Below, one piece after another: positions 24,807 to 33,659 of a DNA stretch of 64,000 bases. This DNA is from Bdellovibrionales bacterium (lineage in GTDB: Bacteria; Bdellovibrionota; Bdellovibrionia; Bdellovibrionales; UBA1609), in assembly GCA_027459485.1 (NCBI GenBank), contig DAIDIG010000004.1, positions 124,001 through 188,000 of the forward strand, given 5' to 3'. The position numbers and the translations under genes were made by a program. The notes below the pieces were generated by a model, which was given only the letters and a program-made list of their open reading frames with translations, made no database searches and was not told the origin of the DNA. The first letter of the stretch is position 1; each line of letters opens with the position of its first letter.

Positions 24807-27379
24807 ACGGTCCTCCAATTACACTCGTGGCAGGTTTCAAAATCGAGCGGCTTGGGCGCGAATTGACCGCCCTGAATGCGCCCTATCACGTCTGCGGTTT
24901 TTTCTTTTAATTGGGCATATAATTTTTCAATTTGCGGCCGCTCAAGCGGGCTTTTGCCCCGCGCTTCGCCGTACAGTCGAGTTGCACCTTCGCCAATGGC
25001 GTTTTTGTCGCGAAACCCTTTTTCGCGTTCCATATTGACGATGGTGTAGTAAAACGCACCGAGAACCGGGCCGGGCGGGAGCGAAGTCAGCCCCTGTTCA
25101 ATGCAGAAGCTGTAAAAGAGAAGTTGAAGCTCGTCATTTTCTATCCACGATGTGTAATTGTGAAGCGCGTTGCCCCCCGACCATTTGTAGTCGAGAACGA
25201 CATACTCGCCGCGCGAATTGGCGTCCACACGGTCGATTCGGCCGGTGACTTCAATAGTCGCGTCATTGCCTCGGGGCGCGAATGCACCGCTCACCGGGCC
25301 TTCACGAAGAACGGTTCGAGTATCCGGAAATTCTTGACGCCACTTGCGCTCGAACTCGAGAAATCGCTCGGCGATTTTCACCATTCGCGAACGCGTGGCC
25401 CCCCACAGTACCTGGGCTCCGACCATCACGTCTAACTCGTCGCGAACTTCATCGACAAGTTTTTCAAGCTCGTCTTGCGGCCGTTGCCATTTCAACGGCG
25501 GCTCGAGGAGTCGCTTTAAAATCTCATGTATCATTCGCCCGCCCGTCGCGGCGTCGAGATCGAGGTCGACTTCGGGGCGGTCGCTCAATTGAAATATTTT
25601 TTCAGCCGCGAATTTAAACGGGCAGGCCAAATAATTTTCGAGTTGCGACGGCGAGAGTTTCGGCAAACGATCGAGGTGAATTTCGCCGTCCGCCGATTCT
25701 ATTTCGCCCGCGTTTGCCTGAATTTCATCCCACCGCGTGGCGCCGGCCGTTTCGCAAGCGCCCGTCAAATTAGCCCCCGCATTCGAACCCTCAAGCCAAA
25801 CCGCCGCGGGCGATTGCGGCCGCCCCATCAAATCATGAAGCGCAAAACAGGCGTGGGGCGATTTTGTTTGGGATATCAGGCGCTCCACCCAATACGACCA
25901 ATCGTGCAAGGGAGCTGTCAGATTTATGCCCAAATCGCGCGCCAATTTTTCGCGATCGGTTTCAGACACCGAAATTTTTTCGGGCGGTCGAATGCTGTTC
26001 GAGTCCAGACCCAGTACAATGGCGGTGTCGAGTTCAAGCGACAAAGCGGCATCGAGATTACCGCAGTAGAGCCCGCCGGCATGCGCAGGAGCAGTTTCAA
26101 CTTCGATTCGCGACACAAGCCCTTCTAAATACCGAACCCACGAGCGGGCTTCGAGCCGCAGTTGCGAACGGCAATCTTGAAAGAACACGGCCGCAATGCG
26201 TTCGACCGCTGGGGCTCCGCCTTCGTAAAATTGCAACGACCAAGCAAAAAAACGCTCGCGGTCGAGCGATTCACGCGCGCCGAATGATTGCGTGAACAAC
26301 CGGCGAATAGAGTCATCCCGCTTCAAATCCTCCTCGTCGTAAAGCCTACGATAAAGCGAGGCGAACCGGTCGTAAGCCATGCTTTCATCGCCGCGACGCG
26401 AATACACCGCGGCTTCTAAATCGCCGCTCGACAGATTCTGAATTTCAATTCGAAGGCGCGAGAGCCAGTTTTGCATGGCGGGCAGCGAAGCGACGGGAGT
26501 CACAACCGGCTTTCGCACCGGCAAGCCTTCAACTCGCAAGTACGCTTCAAGTATTGGCCAGTACCGTTCAATGTCGGCTGAGAAAATACCTAACTGGTCT
26601 AATGGCACGCCTCGATCGGCCGCTTCGCGTAACCAATGAACCGCTGCTTTGATCTCCGCGAGCTCGCTTGAAAAACGATGGAACGACGGTTGCGAATTAA
26701 AACCGCTGCTTCTTTCAACTATCGAAATCTGAATGCGTGGCGTTTGAGCTAAAATCTCATAAGGCGAAAAAAGCGCCGCATGGCGCGCGCGTGCTTCACC
26801 GCCGGGCGCTTGCACATTGACAGCACGTGACCGCGACAGCTTTTCGAGCAATTCGGCTTCGACCGCCGTCAGCGCCGACCCTAAATCGACCATCAGATCG
26901 TACGGCCAAAAGTCATCGGGCAGAGACTCCGCCGCCGCCAAAAAACCCGGTACCCAGCGCGACAGTAGAATTTTTTGCGCCGACAACAACTCCCACGCTT
27001 TTTGCGAGAGAAAAAACCAATGTCCCCATCGAACGAGTGCGCCGGTGTTTTGCGCCAGCCACTCCCGCAGTTTTTCGACAAAATGCGGCCGCTCTAGAAT
27101 CGGCAAGAACAGTTCGATGGAGTCAATGAGCTTTTGGCTCGCGCCGGGTGATTGGGCCCACGAGATATTCTGCTTTTTTAACCAGTCATGCAGCCAAACA
27201 CTGAGAAACTGCGGCGAGACGATGTCGATATCGGGAAAATAATTTTTAAGTATGTGGCGCCAGAATTCGCTGGCGCGAAGAACCGCCGTTTCAGGCAGAC
27301 ACGCGGTTTCGCGTAAGAACTGTTGTTGCAGATTGGCCTTGCTCTGAAGATCGGCCACCAACCATGTCGAAGATTTCAT
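24782..27379 (-). CDS. addB: AddB-type nuclease subunit
   Basis: The 865-residue protein has a helicase-like body without a Walker A motif and a C-terminal PD-(D/E)XK domain (GRIDRVDAN then VLDYKWSGG). It carries the AddB iron-sulfur arrangement: one Cys in LACPFKFA near 610 and a final C-x2-C-x5-C (CHECNWRTVC). Together with the downstream AddA it should form the end-resecting complex. It is shorter than typical AddB (about 1100). The ATG at 27379 overlaps the stop of the preceding outer-membrane barrel gene by one base (TAATG), so its translation is likely coupled to that gene, an unexpected partner. Confidence 0.82.
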   Translation of the reverse strand: MKSSTWLVADLQSKANLQQQFLRETACLPETAVLRASEFWRHILKNYFPDIDIVSPQFLSVWLHDWLKKQNISWAQSPGASQKLIDSIELFLPILERPHFVEKLREWLAQNTGALVRWGHWFFLSQKAWELLSAQKILLSRWVPGFLAAAESLPDDFWPYDLMVDLGSALTAVEAELLEKLSRSRAVNVQAPGGEARARHAALFSPYEILAQTPRIQISIVERSSGFNSQPSFHRFSSELAEIKAAVHWLREAADRGVPLDQLGIFSADIERYWPILEAYLRVEGLPVRKPVVTPVASLPAMQNWLSRLRIEIQNLSSGDLEAAVYSRRGDESMAYDRFASLYRRLYDEEDLKRDDSIRRLFTQSFGARESLDRERFFAWSLQFYEGGAPAVERIAAVFFQDCRSQLRLEARSWVRYLEGLVSRIEVETAPAHAGGLYCGNLDAALSLELDTAIVLGLDSNSIRPPEKISVSETDREKLARDLGINLTAPLHDWSYWVERLISQTKSPHACFALHDLMGRPQSPAAVWLEGSNAGANLTGACETAGATRWDEIQANAGEIESADGEIHLDRLPKLSPSQLENYLACPFKFAAEKIFQLSDRPEVDLDLDAATGGRMIHEILKRLLEPPLKWQRPQDELEKLVDEVRDELDVMVGAQVLWGATRSRMVKIAERFLEFERKWRQEFPDTRTVLREGPVSGAFAPRGNDATIEVTGRIDRVDANSRGEYVVLDYKWSGGNALHNYTSWIENDELQLLFYSFCIEQGLTSLPPGPVLGAFYYTIVNMEREKGFRDKNAIGEGATRLYGEARGKSPLERPQIEKLYAQLKEKTADVIGRIQGGQFAPKPLDFETCHECNWRTVCRAPHLN

Positions 27380-28593
27380 TATCTTCGGACTTTAACATAC
27401 GGATTGTCTTCGCTGTCAAAAAATGAATTCGACTCGCTACTCACTGCACCTGTGCCGGCGGCTGTAGTGCCGGCGGTGATATTCCCAAACGCGTCGAAAC
27501 CTAACCGTAAAGTGATCTGCACAAGATAACGTCGGCTTTCCATTTGGCCGGGAGCACCGCCGATTTCTTCTCCCCAAGATGCCGCGCCAATACCGATCGG
27601 CCCCAAATTGAATCCGGCTCCATAAGTGAAGTAGCCTTGGTACAGGCCCGCTTGCAAATCAATCAATGGCAGATCGAGATCGACACCGGCATGCAGTTTA
27701 TTAGTGAGCTGAATGCTCGTATCATTAAGCTGGTCAACTTCGAAAATCGGCATAACAGATACGATCGGTGTATCGAGCAGAAATGAACCCCCGATTCTCA
27801 TGTCTTGGTAATCGATAGGGGGGGCAATCCCGCCCGAAGTGGATGGTTTATATTCCGTGTTGCCGATGTTATCCCAAACAAATGAAAGTACAGGACTCGC
27901 GGGGCCCGGTATACGTAAGTTCGTGCCCCAATCGAGGCCCACGCCCGAGCCCTTGTTGCTAAGGTTATTAAAAATCGCCGACGGTTGAGAGTTGCCATTT
28001 ATAATGTTGCCGATCGTATCTGAGCCAAAATTCTGGCTCACACCTGTCCGCGTGATGTATTTCGCCACAAGCCCCATATCGAGAATATCTGCGAAGGTCC
28101 AACCTGTGCCGGCGACAATGCCTTGATCAGTGAGGTAGGTGAGATCCATCGTGGGGTCGACGGGGTTTTGCACAAGAAGACTCGCGTCGGCGCCGTAAAA
28201 GTAACCGAACGCAAGGTGGGGCATGATGATGGCCGTATCTGCACCGCCACCTGCCCACATCGGCTGGTCGTAAAGACTATTGAGCGTCGATTGAAAACTG
28301 CTGGCGCTTTGCAATTTAGATAGATTTTGCAGCACCGTCGGGTCTGAAATCCCGGCTTCTGGGTTCGCAATCGTCCAGTGAATGCCAGTATTTCGAGCGA
28401 TACCCGCGGGGTTGAACCAAAGCGACTCTTCATTGTCGACGGCCGAGATGAACGCCCCACCGAGACCCATTTCTTGCGGGCTAATATGCATTTCGTAATA
28501 GTCGTGGGCCCAGGAATTTACTGCAAAGAACGGCGTCGCGGCTAAAATCAATATTGCCGCGAAATTGCGAAACCTGCGATTTCTACCATTCAA
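27379..28593 (-). CDS. Outer-membrane barrel protein, PorV/UPF0164/TraF-like, paralogue 1
   Basis: The 404-residue product has a signal peptide ending NSWA. The mature N-terminus carries a motif shared by all three paralogues: a Met-Gly-Leu-Gly-Gly-Ala core, then a Asp-Asn-Glu-Glu acidic step, then WFNPAGIAR. The C-terminal third shares YQGYFTYGAG, ASWGEEIGG and ESRRYLVQ. Strand-rich sequence and Asn-Pro-Ala motif resemble FadL-superfamily barrels such as PorV and the TraF-like family PF13729. The last ~40 residues (Thr/Ala/Gly then DSEDNPYVKVRR) form an extra tail. It follows the lipoprotein gene at 28630 by 36 bp and is coupled to addB. Function unknown. Confidence 0.75.
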   Translation of the reverse strand: MNGRNRRFRNFAAILILAATPFFAVNSWAHDYYEMHISPQEMGLGGAFISAVDNEESLWFNPAGIARNTGIHWTIANPEAGISDPTVLQNLSKLQSASSFQSTLNSLYDQPMWAGGGADTAIIMPHLAFGYFYGADASLLVQNPVDPTMDLTYLTDQGIVAGTGWTFADILDMGLVAKYITRTGVSQNFGSDTIGNIINGNSQPSAIFNNLSNKGSGVGLDWGTNLRIPGPASPVLSFVWDNIGNTEYKPSTSGGIAPPIDYQDMRIGGSFLLDTPIVSVMPIFEVDQLNDTSIQLTNKLHAGVDLDLPLIDLQAGLYQGYFTYGAGFNLGPIGIGAASWGEEIGGAPGQMESRRYLVQITLRLGFDAFGNITAGTTAAGTGAVSSESNSFFDSEDNPYVKVRR

Positions 28594-28629
28594 TAAATTG
28601 CGAATGTGCTACTCCTTTTGCCCTTCGCC

Positions 28630-29514
28630 TTATTGACAAACACAGTTCGTTTGAATCCCACTGCCCGGCGCCGGTATGTAAACCGGGTTACCGCCACAAG
28701 CCCCTTGGTTGACGCCCATGATTGCGCCTTCTTTCAGAAGACTGAGGGCGCCTTTAATTTGATCCGCAGTTATCGAACTTACGCTCGCCGCACTACAGAT
28801 GTCTTCGGCTTTACCGCCGGTGTCTGTTACGCTCGCGATGAGACCGCAAAGCGATGTACTGCCTGAAGCAATACCCGTCGCCACCGTGCCGACGAATGCG
28901 TCAGTCTCAAGTTGCGCTGCGGATTGGGCCATATCCCACACCGCTTCGGCCATCATGAGCTGATAATTCGTTGGAGTCGTGGCAATAGTGCAGGCGTCGA
29001 AGCTGCCCGATAATGTTTTGCTATTTGTTGAATCGCCAAGCGCTTTTGCAATCACTCCGATTTTGTAAAGAGTCAAAGTCATCATATAAAAGTTTGCATC
29101 GCTGCTGCGGCTGGCGGCCGGGCCAATACCGCGCAGAATTGTCTCGGCAGTATCGCAGTCACTTATGTCGCTTGTGGGAGTCGCCCCGAGAAGGGTCGTG
29201 ATATTCTCAAGGCCCCACGGTGTTATTGGCGACCCACTGCCGTATTTCGAAATATTCGTCTCCATCCAATTCATTGAAAAGCCGCATCGCCCAGCATAAG
29301 CCGAAGCACATACCGTCGCATACTGTTCATCAGTCAAGCTCGCCGCCGATATGTAACTGCAATCCGTAATCGCAGATGTGTAGTTGCCACTATTGATGTC
29401 GATCAACGCTTGATACAGATTGGATTGGTCGTTCGTCGTCGCGAACTGCGCAATGTAGTTTTTCGTGCAGCCCGTCGAATAGAACGAAAGAACGGCTGCC
29501 AATATGTACGGCAT
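28630..29514 (-). CDS. Cysteine-containing lipoprotein-like protein A
   Basis: From ATG 29514 the product is 294 residues, starting with a hydrophobic stretch and Cys near 16 (AVLSFYSTGC). This is an atypical lipobox because Ser occupies -3. The open frame extends upstream, but the added residues are not protein-like. The body is Ala/Ser/Thr-rich and helical with repeated Tyr, and has at least eight further Cys (TDCSYI, ATVCASAYAGRCGF, DISDCDTAE, FDACTIA, SLCGLI, DICSAA). Its Cys-Ala...Gly-Phe stretch resembles one in the lipoprotein at 30905. It sits between two related barrel genes on the same strand. Confidence 0.65.
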   Translation of the reverse strand: MPYILAAVLSFYSTGCTKNYIAQFATTNDQSNLYQALIDINSGNYTSAITDCSYISAASLTDEQYATVCASAYAGRCGFSMNWMETNISKYGSGSPITPWGLENITTLLGATPTSDISDCDTAETILRGIGPAASRSSDANFYMMTLTLYKIGVIAKALGDSTNSKTLSGSFDACTIATTPTNYQLMMAEAVWDMAQSAAQLETDAFVGTVATGIASGSTSLCGLIASVTDTGGKAEDICSAASVSSITADQIKGALSLLKEGAIMGVNQGACGGNPVYIPAPGSGIQTNCVCQ

Positions 29515-29635
29515 AGATCGCTCAAAGCGCTTCAGAAGCGAGGCGCGAGGCGTGAGCGCATGAGGCGTACTGTAACCGGTACGCCGCAATAAGCGAGCAA
29601 CGATGTAACGAAGCAGATGAGGTGCTTTCAGCGGT

Positions 29636-30793
29636 CTAGTAGCGGAAGGCGTATTCAAACACATACCTCCTGTCCTGTACCGGCGTGTACGTTTGTCCTG
29701 ATCCGATAAGCGGCACATCTCCGATTTCTTCTCCATAAGACGCGAGTTGCAGTTGAGAATTGGCGATGTCCATCTCGAGGCCGGCCGTCCAGTAGCCTTG
29801 ATTGATCCCACCCCGCACAAAAAGAGTGTCGCCGAAATTAAATTCGACGCCCGCGTGAACACGGCGCATGATGTTCGGCGATTGGTAAATGTAAGTAGGC
29901 TCCATGTTTTGAGTCACATCGGATAATTGAGCGGTCAGGACCATGCGAACGCCATTACCTAAAATGGGTGATATCGAAGCTCCAGCATCGATTGTGTCGG
30001 GCGTCGAAAGAGGCCTATATGTAGTGGAATATTGCGAGCCATGATTGATATCGTATCGGGTGTCGCCGATATCGCGCCAGACAACGCCAATAGTGGGCAG
30101 AGTCGCAACAGGCAACGTGAGCAGTAAGCCGGCGTCGCTGGCAATACCAAACCCTTCGCTGAACAATGTAGACCCGTTGATCATACTCGTCGCCGTTAGC
30201 CCCGTGCTGTTGACCGGGATGTCGGTTCGATTCGATTCTGTTCGATCGACGCCGCGAATGTTCGCGCCGAGTTTTAGAATCCCTGAAAACATGCTGAGGT
30301 TGAACGCCGCCGTGATCGCCTGGTCGTTCCAGTAGTGATAGTGGTAAGTATTTGTCGCGCTATCGAGATAGGCGTCGGTTTGATAGCTATCCAGCACTCC
30401 GATACCAAAGTTAGTCATGACGAGCGAAGGCGAAAGTTGTTCGCGTTGGTGGAGATGCTTATTTGGGTATTTGTTGGCGTCGTTGAGAGTGTATTGTGGG
30501 TTTATTGAATCTAAATATCCAGTATTTACCATTGTCGGAGTGTCTTGCCCGACATCAACTTGGGGGTCGGCAATATTGATAAAATAATTTCGCACGCGAC
30601 CCAACGCTGCCGGATTTAAATAAATCGCCGTCTCGTCATCAACTGTGGCAACCACCGCGTTACCCATCCCCAGCCCACGAACTCCATCGTAGAAATCATA
30701 AATTTCACCGGCGCGCGCCAAACGAGAACTGGCTGCCACCAAGAGCAGGCCGATTGCAGCATAAAAGTATCGCGAACGTTTTAATAGACTCAT
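29636..30793 (-). CDS. Outer-membrane barrel protein, PorV/UPF0164/TraF-like, paralogue 2
   Basis: The 385-residue product has a signal peptide ending SRLARA, then GLGMGNAVVATVDDETAIY and LNPAALGR, matching the barrels at 27379 and 32354. The C-terminal region repeats the shared INQGYWTAG, ASYGEEIG and QDRRYVFEY, and the chain ends Phe-Arg-Tyr, as outer-membrane proteins do. It is the first gene of a probable minus-strand unit: barrel 2, lipoprotein A, barrel 1, addB, addA. It is divergent from lipoprotein B at 30905, with a CTCA-N3-TGAGACG dyad in the gap. Function unknown. Confidence 0.75.
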   Translation of the reverse strand: MSLLKRSRYFYAAIGLLLVAASSRLARAGEIYDFYDGVRGLGMGNAVVATVDDETAIYLNPAALGRVRNYFINIADPQVDVGQDTPTMVNTGYLDSINPQYTLNDANKYPNKHLHQREQLSPSLVMTNFGIGVLDSYQTDAYLDSATNTYHYHYWNDQAITAAFNLSMFSGILKLGANIRGVDRTESNRTDIPVNSTGLTATSMINGSTLFSEGFGIASDAGLLLTLPVATLPTIGVVWRDIGDTRYDINHGSQYSTTYRPLSTPDTIDAGASISPILGNGVRMVLTAQLSDVTQNMEPTYIYQSPNIMRRVHAGVEFNFGDTLFVRGGINQGYWTAGLEMDIANSQLQLASYGEEIGDVPLIGSGQTYTPVQDRRYVFEYAFRY

Positions 30794-30818
30794 TCAGATA
30801 CAATATCGTCATAACCAC

Positions 30819-30834
30819 GACTCAAATTGAGACG
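30819..30834 (+). promoter_or_regulatory. CTCA-N3-TGAGACG dyad, copy C, between divergent genes
   Basis: GACTCA-AAT-TGAGACG lies 26 bp from the barrel 2 start and about 70 bp from the lipoprotein B start. It is placed where a regulator could control both genes. The pattern is seen, but a regulatory role is inference. Confidence 0.4.
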
Positions 30835-30904
30835 GACTTTGGTCCGGATTCGTCGCGGTCTGGGGGCGATTTACAAGCGCTCATTCTCGAGCGACCATGA
30901 ATTC

Positions 30905-31579
30905 ATGAAGCATTTTCAAATTTTATTTTTTGCCGCCGCAGTTTGCGCGGTCGGCGTATTGATTTCAGGATGCGAATCAACCGAAGATGACAATATCGCC
31001 AAGGCCCAAAAATGTCTCGATGGCTTGGGTCCAAACCCATCATCCACCGATGCGCAAAATTGCGTCCAGAATATTCTGAGCGACAACTCACCAAACGCCG
31101 AGGTCGTGCGTTGCGCCGCCGACTTTATAGAGGGCGGCATCACTGACACTTCGCTCATCAACGCATACAACTCAGTCAAAAATTTATCTGGCCCTAGTGT
31201 CGCGCAACAACTTATTCCAGACTTGGCGATTCAATACCCCACCGGAACTTACGACACCGCATTTGCGCAGTCTTTATATAACGACTGCGTGGCGTCCGAG
31301 ACTTCAAGCCTCGTCTATATCGCCGGCTTAGCTCAAACCGGTACGATCATGGCAGCGGCGGCGGGTAGTCCGTCGAGCGCGGCCACATATTGCTCAAATC
31401 CGTCGAACACAAGTAGCTGCAACCCAACCGCAGTCGGCACAATCGCGCAAACGGTTTCATCAAGTTATTGCACCGGCTCAAATCAGACAAGCTCGGTGTG
31501 TACGACTCTAAACAATGCGATTGCACAAGGGAATGGTAACCCCACGAGCATCGGCACTTATTTGCTGCAGAATTTATAG
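30905..31579 (+). CDS. Cysteine-containing lipoprotein B
   Basis: From ATG 30905 the product is 224 residues with a clear lipobox LISGC (Cys23) after a hydrophobic stretch. The earlier in-frame ATG 30827 adds an arginine-rich lead that is unlikely to be translated. The body is helical in its first half (AQKCLDGLGPNPSSTDAQNC, VRCAADFIEGGITD) and Ser/Thr/Asn-rich in the second half. It has ten Cys in the mature chain that probably pair in the periplasm. Its Cys-Ala-x-x-Phe...Gly pattern resembles lipoprotein A. It is divergent from barrel 2. Confidence 0.75.
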   Translation: MKHFQILFFAAAVCAVGVLISGCESTEDDNIAKAQKCLDGLGPNPSSTDAQNCVQNILSDNSPNAEVVRCAADFIEGGITDTSLINAYNSVKNLSGPSVAQQLIPDLAIQYPTGTYDTAFAQSLYNDCVASETSSLVYIAGLAQTGTIMAAAAGSPSSAATYCSNPSNTSSCNPTAVGTIAQTVSSSYCTGSNQTSSVCTTLNNAIAQGNGNPTSIGTYLLQNL

Positions 31580-31586
31580 ACGGGGC

Positions 31587-32306
31587 TTACATCCCCCACG
31601 CCATGCCGATTGAAGCGAGCACGAGAACGTCTTTGATTCCGGCCGCGGCGACAAGTTCAAACTGAATCGATCGCGGCGGCGACGTCACGTCTTGAAAGCC
31701 CGCCGCTACTCTCACGGCATAATTATCCCAGTCCGAAAAACTCGCCAACTGTTCATTGGGTACTAAATCGTGCATGACACCGTAACTGTAGTACGGGCGA
31801 CAGGCGTCCGTCGGGTGAAAAATATGTCGGCGCGCGAACCAAAAATGCTCACGGTTCGCGGTAGAATACTCGCCGCCCCCCTCCCACGCCGAATTCACGT
31901 CACGATTCGCGAGGTCGGAATTGCTCGGAAAGACATAGGCCACACCGACCACACCCGCAGCGGCGTTTTGGGTCGAATTCGACGTCGCTTCGTTGCCGGC
32001 CACTCCACCAATGAATGCTACGAGCTCACTTCGATACGGATAAAAATACGTGTCTCGATGAAAAGTTTTTGACCATTTTAATTTGTCGGAGTCATGCGGA
32101 GTCAAATGAGGCACGGGCGCCACTGATAAATTGCCCGATCCCTTTGTCGATAGATCTGATTTAGTCACGGGCATGTCGCTATTCGATTGCGCGGGCGTTG
32201 GTCTTGCGGGCGATGGTGCCACGTATGGTGCGCTCAATTGCGGTTCGGCAAATGCGGCAACGATCGCGACTAAAGTCGAAAGAATCTTAAGAAGAAGTAA
32301 TTGCAC
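31587..32306 (-). CDS. Exported protein, possible outer-membrane beta protein
   Basis: GTG 32306 is chosen because it opens a signal peptide (QLLLLKILSTLVAIVAAFA) that ends before EPQLSAP; the longer frame runs back over the opposite gene. The 239-residue chain has a Pro/Ser-rich linker, then a strand-rich domain (YRSELVAFIGGVAGNEA, AAGVVGVAYVFPS, GEYSTANREHFWFARRH, VRVAAGFQDVT) that looks barrel-like and ends with SIGMAWGM. No family recognised. It lies convergent with lipoprotein B, 7 bp away, and divergent from barrel 3, 47 bp away. Confidence 0.6.
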   Translation of the reverse strand: MQLLLLKILSTLVAIVAAFAEPQLSAPYVAPSPARPTPAQSNSDMPVTKSDLSTKGSGNLSVAPVPHLTPHDSDKLKWSKTFHRDTYFYPYRSELVAFIGGVAGNEATSNSTQNAAAGVVGVAYVFPSNSDLANRDVNSAWEGGGEYSTANREHFWFARRHIFHPTDACRPYYSYGVMHDLVPNEQLASFSDWDNYAVRVAAGFQDVTSPPRSIQFELVAAAGIKDVLVLASIGMAWGM

Positions 32307-32353
32307 AACGTCAATTATACCCGAACATTCATGAATGAATATAAAATTTTGGG

Positions 32354-33490
32354 ATGCGACAAATTGCAATTGCAACGGTATTAATTGGTGTGGTCTCGGT
32401 TCTGCCATCTTTCGCGCGCGCCGGCGCTCCGAACTACGCCATTCACGAAGATTATCAAAGTATGCGCGCACGCGGGATGGGCGATGCGTTCACCGCGGTT
32501 GCCGACGACGACTTCGGCATGTTCTACAACCCGGCGTCCCTCGGGCGCCCGCATGACACGAATGTTCACTTATTTTTGCAGGCGGCAGCCGATTCGAATA
32601 TCGATCCATTTTACAATGCTATTAAAAACGATGGCAGCGACCCGCAAAGCATCGATAACACGCTTAACCAATATTATGGCGATGACATGTACGTGCGCCC
32701 CGCGCTCGGCGCGATCGTCACCCGCAAGCACTGGAGTCTTGCCATACTCCCGATGGATTTTTCGAATAATTTTGATCTACACCACTCCGTCGCGGCAAGC
32801 GTGTACGTGAATTCAACTGCGGATTCGACCGTTGCGTACGCCTACGGCAATCGCGCGCGCATCCCGTACACCAACCAGAGTATCTATTGGGGTTTTAATT
32901 TGATGTTTGTTCATCGCGCCGTCTACAGTGACGTGATTCAGTCGGCGCAACTCGCGCAAAATAGCAATTTGTTCGATCTGAGTCGCGTGAATGAAGGCGC
33001 CACCGTCGACGGCGATTTCGGTTTATTGTATGACCTGCCAGTCGCACCCGACGCTAAATTTAAGCCGGCGTTTTCACTTGTCGTTCGCGACGTGGCTGAC
33101 GAGGGTTTTTTCATCCCGCTTCGGTTTTTTAATAAAAATGCGAGCGCGCCGTCGCCCTACGAACGCGTGATGGATTTGGGCTCCATGGTCGATCTGCCGC
33201 ACTTTTGGGTGTTTGACCCGAAAGTCGCTCTCGACATGCGCGACATCGGCGATTCGGAGTGGACACCTCTCAAAGGCCTTCACGCCGGCGCCGATTTTTA
33301 CTGGAGAATGTACCATTGGTGGCAAGGCTTCTGGGATGTGGGTATTAATCAAGGATATTGGACCGCCGGTTTCGGCGCGCAAATGTCTGTGTTTCGTCTC
33401 GAACTCGCGAGTTGGGGCGAAGAAATCGGCACAACCAGCGCGCCCGTCGAAAGCCGCCGCTACGGGCTTGAGCTCAGTTTGAATTTCTAA
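32354..33490 (+). CDS. Outer-membrane barrel protein, PorV/UPF0164/TraF-like, paralogue 3
   Basis: The 378-residue product has a signal peptide ending SFARAGA and the shared pattern ARGMGDAFTAVADDD, then FYNPASLGR. The C-terminal third has the INQGYWTAG and LASWGEEIG motifs followed by ESRRYGLELSLNF, a good barrel end with terminal Phe. It is the most compact of the three paralogues and, unlike the others, is on the plus strand. Its only neighbour of similar type is the exported beta protein on the other strand, with a 47-bp gap containing TATAAA near 32339. Function unknown. Confidence 0.75.
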   Translation: MRQIAIATVLIGVVSVLPSFARAGAPNYAIHEDYQSMRARGMGDAFTAVADDDFGMFYNPASLGRPHDTNVHLFLQAAADSNIDPFYNAIKNDGSDPQSIDNTLNQYYGDDMYVRPALGAIVTRKHWSLAILPMDFSNNFDLHHSVAASVYVNSTADSTVAYAYGNRARIPYTNQSIYWGFNLMFVHRAVYSDVIQSAQLAQNSNLFDLSRVNEGATVDGDFGLLYDLPVAPDAKFKPAFSLVVRDVADEGFFIPLRFFNKNASAPSPYERVMDLGSMVDLPHFWVFDPKVALDMRDIGDSEWTPLKGLHAGADFYWRMYHWWQGFWDVGINQGYWTAGFGAQMSVFRLELASWGEEIGTTSAPVESRRYGLELSLNF

Positions 33491-33659
33491 TTTTAGTGGC
33501 ACTAGCGGCCCCTTGAAGTTACCCGGAGCCTTATTCACACGCCCCACCGCGCTATTAGGGGACGTGACTGCATAAAACTTTGCAGCATGGCTCGCTTCGC
33601 CGTGATCAAACCAAACGCAGGTCACTCATTCTGTAATGGGCAATCTCCACTGCTGGTAG

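Noticed and set aside
24806-24818. TTG 24818 as the addA start
   Set aside because: ATG 24806 has GGAGGA immediately upstream, so the upstream TTG is unlikely.
27379-33490. Type IX secretion system from PorV resemblance
   Set aside because: No PorU, SprA, PorK-N or Por secretion domains are visible in the window; only the barrel motif is similar.
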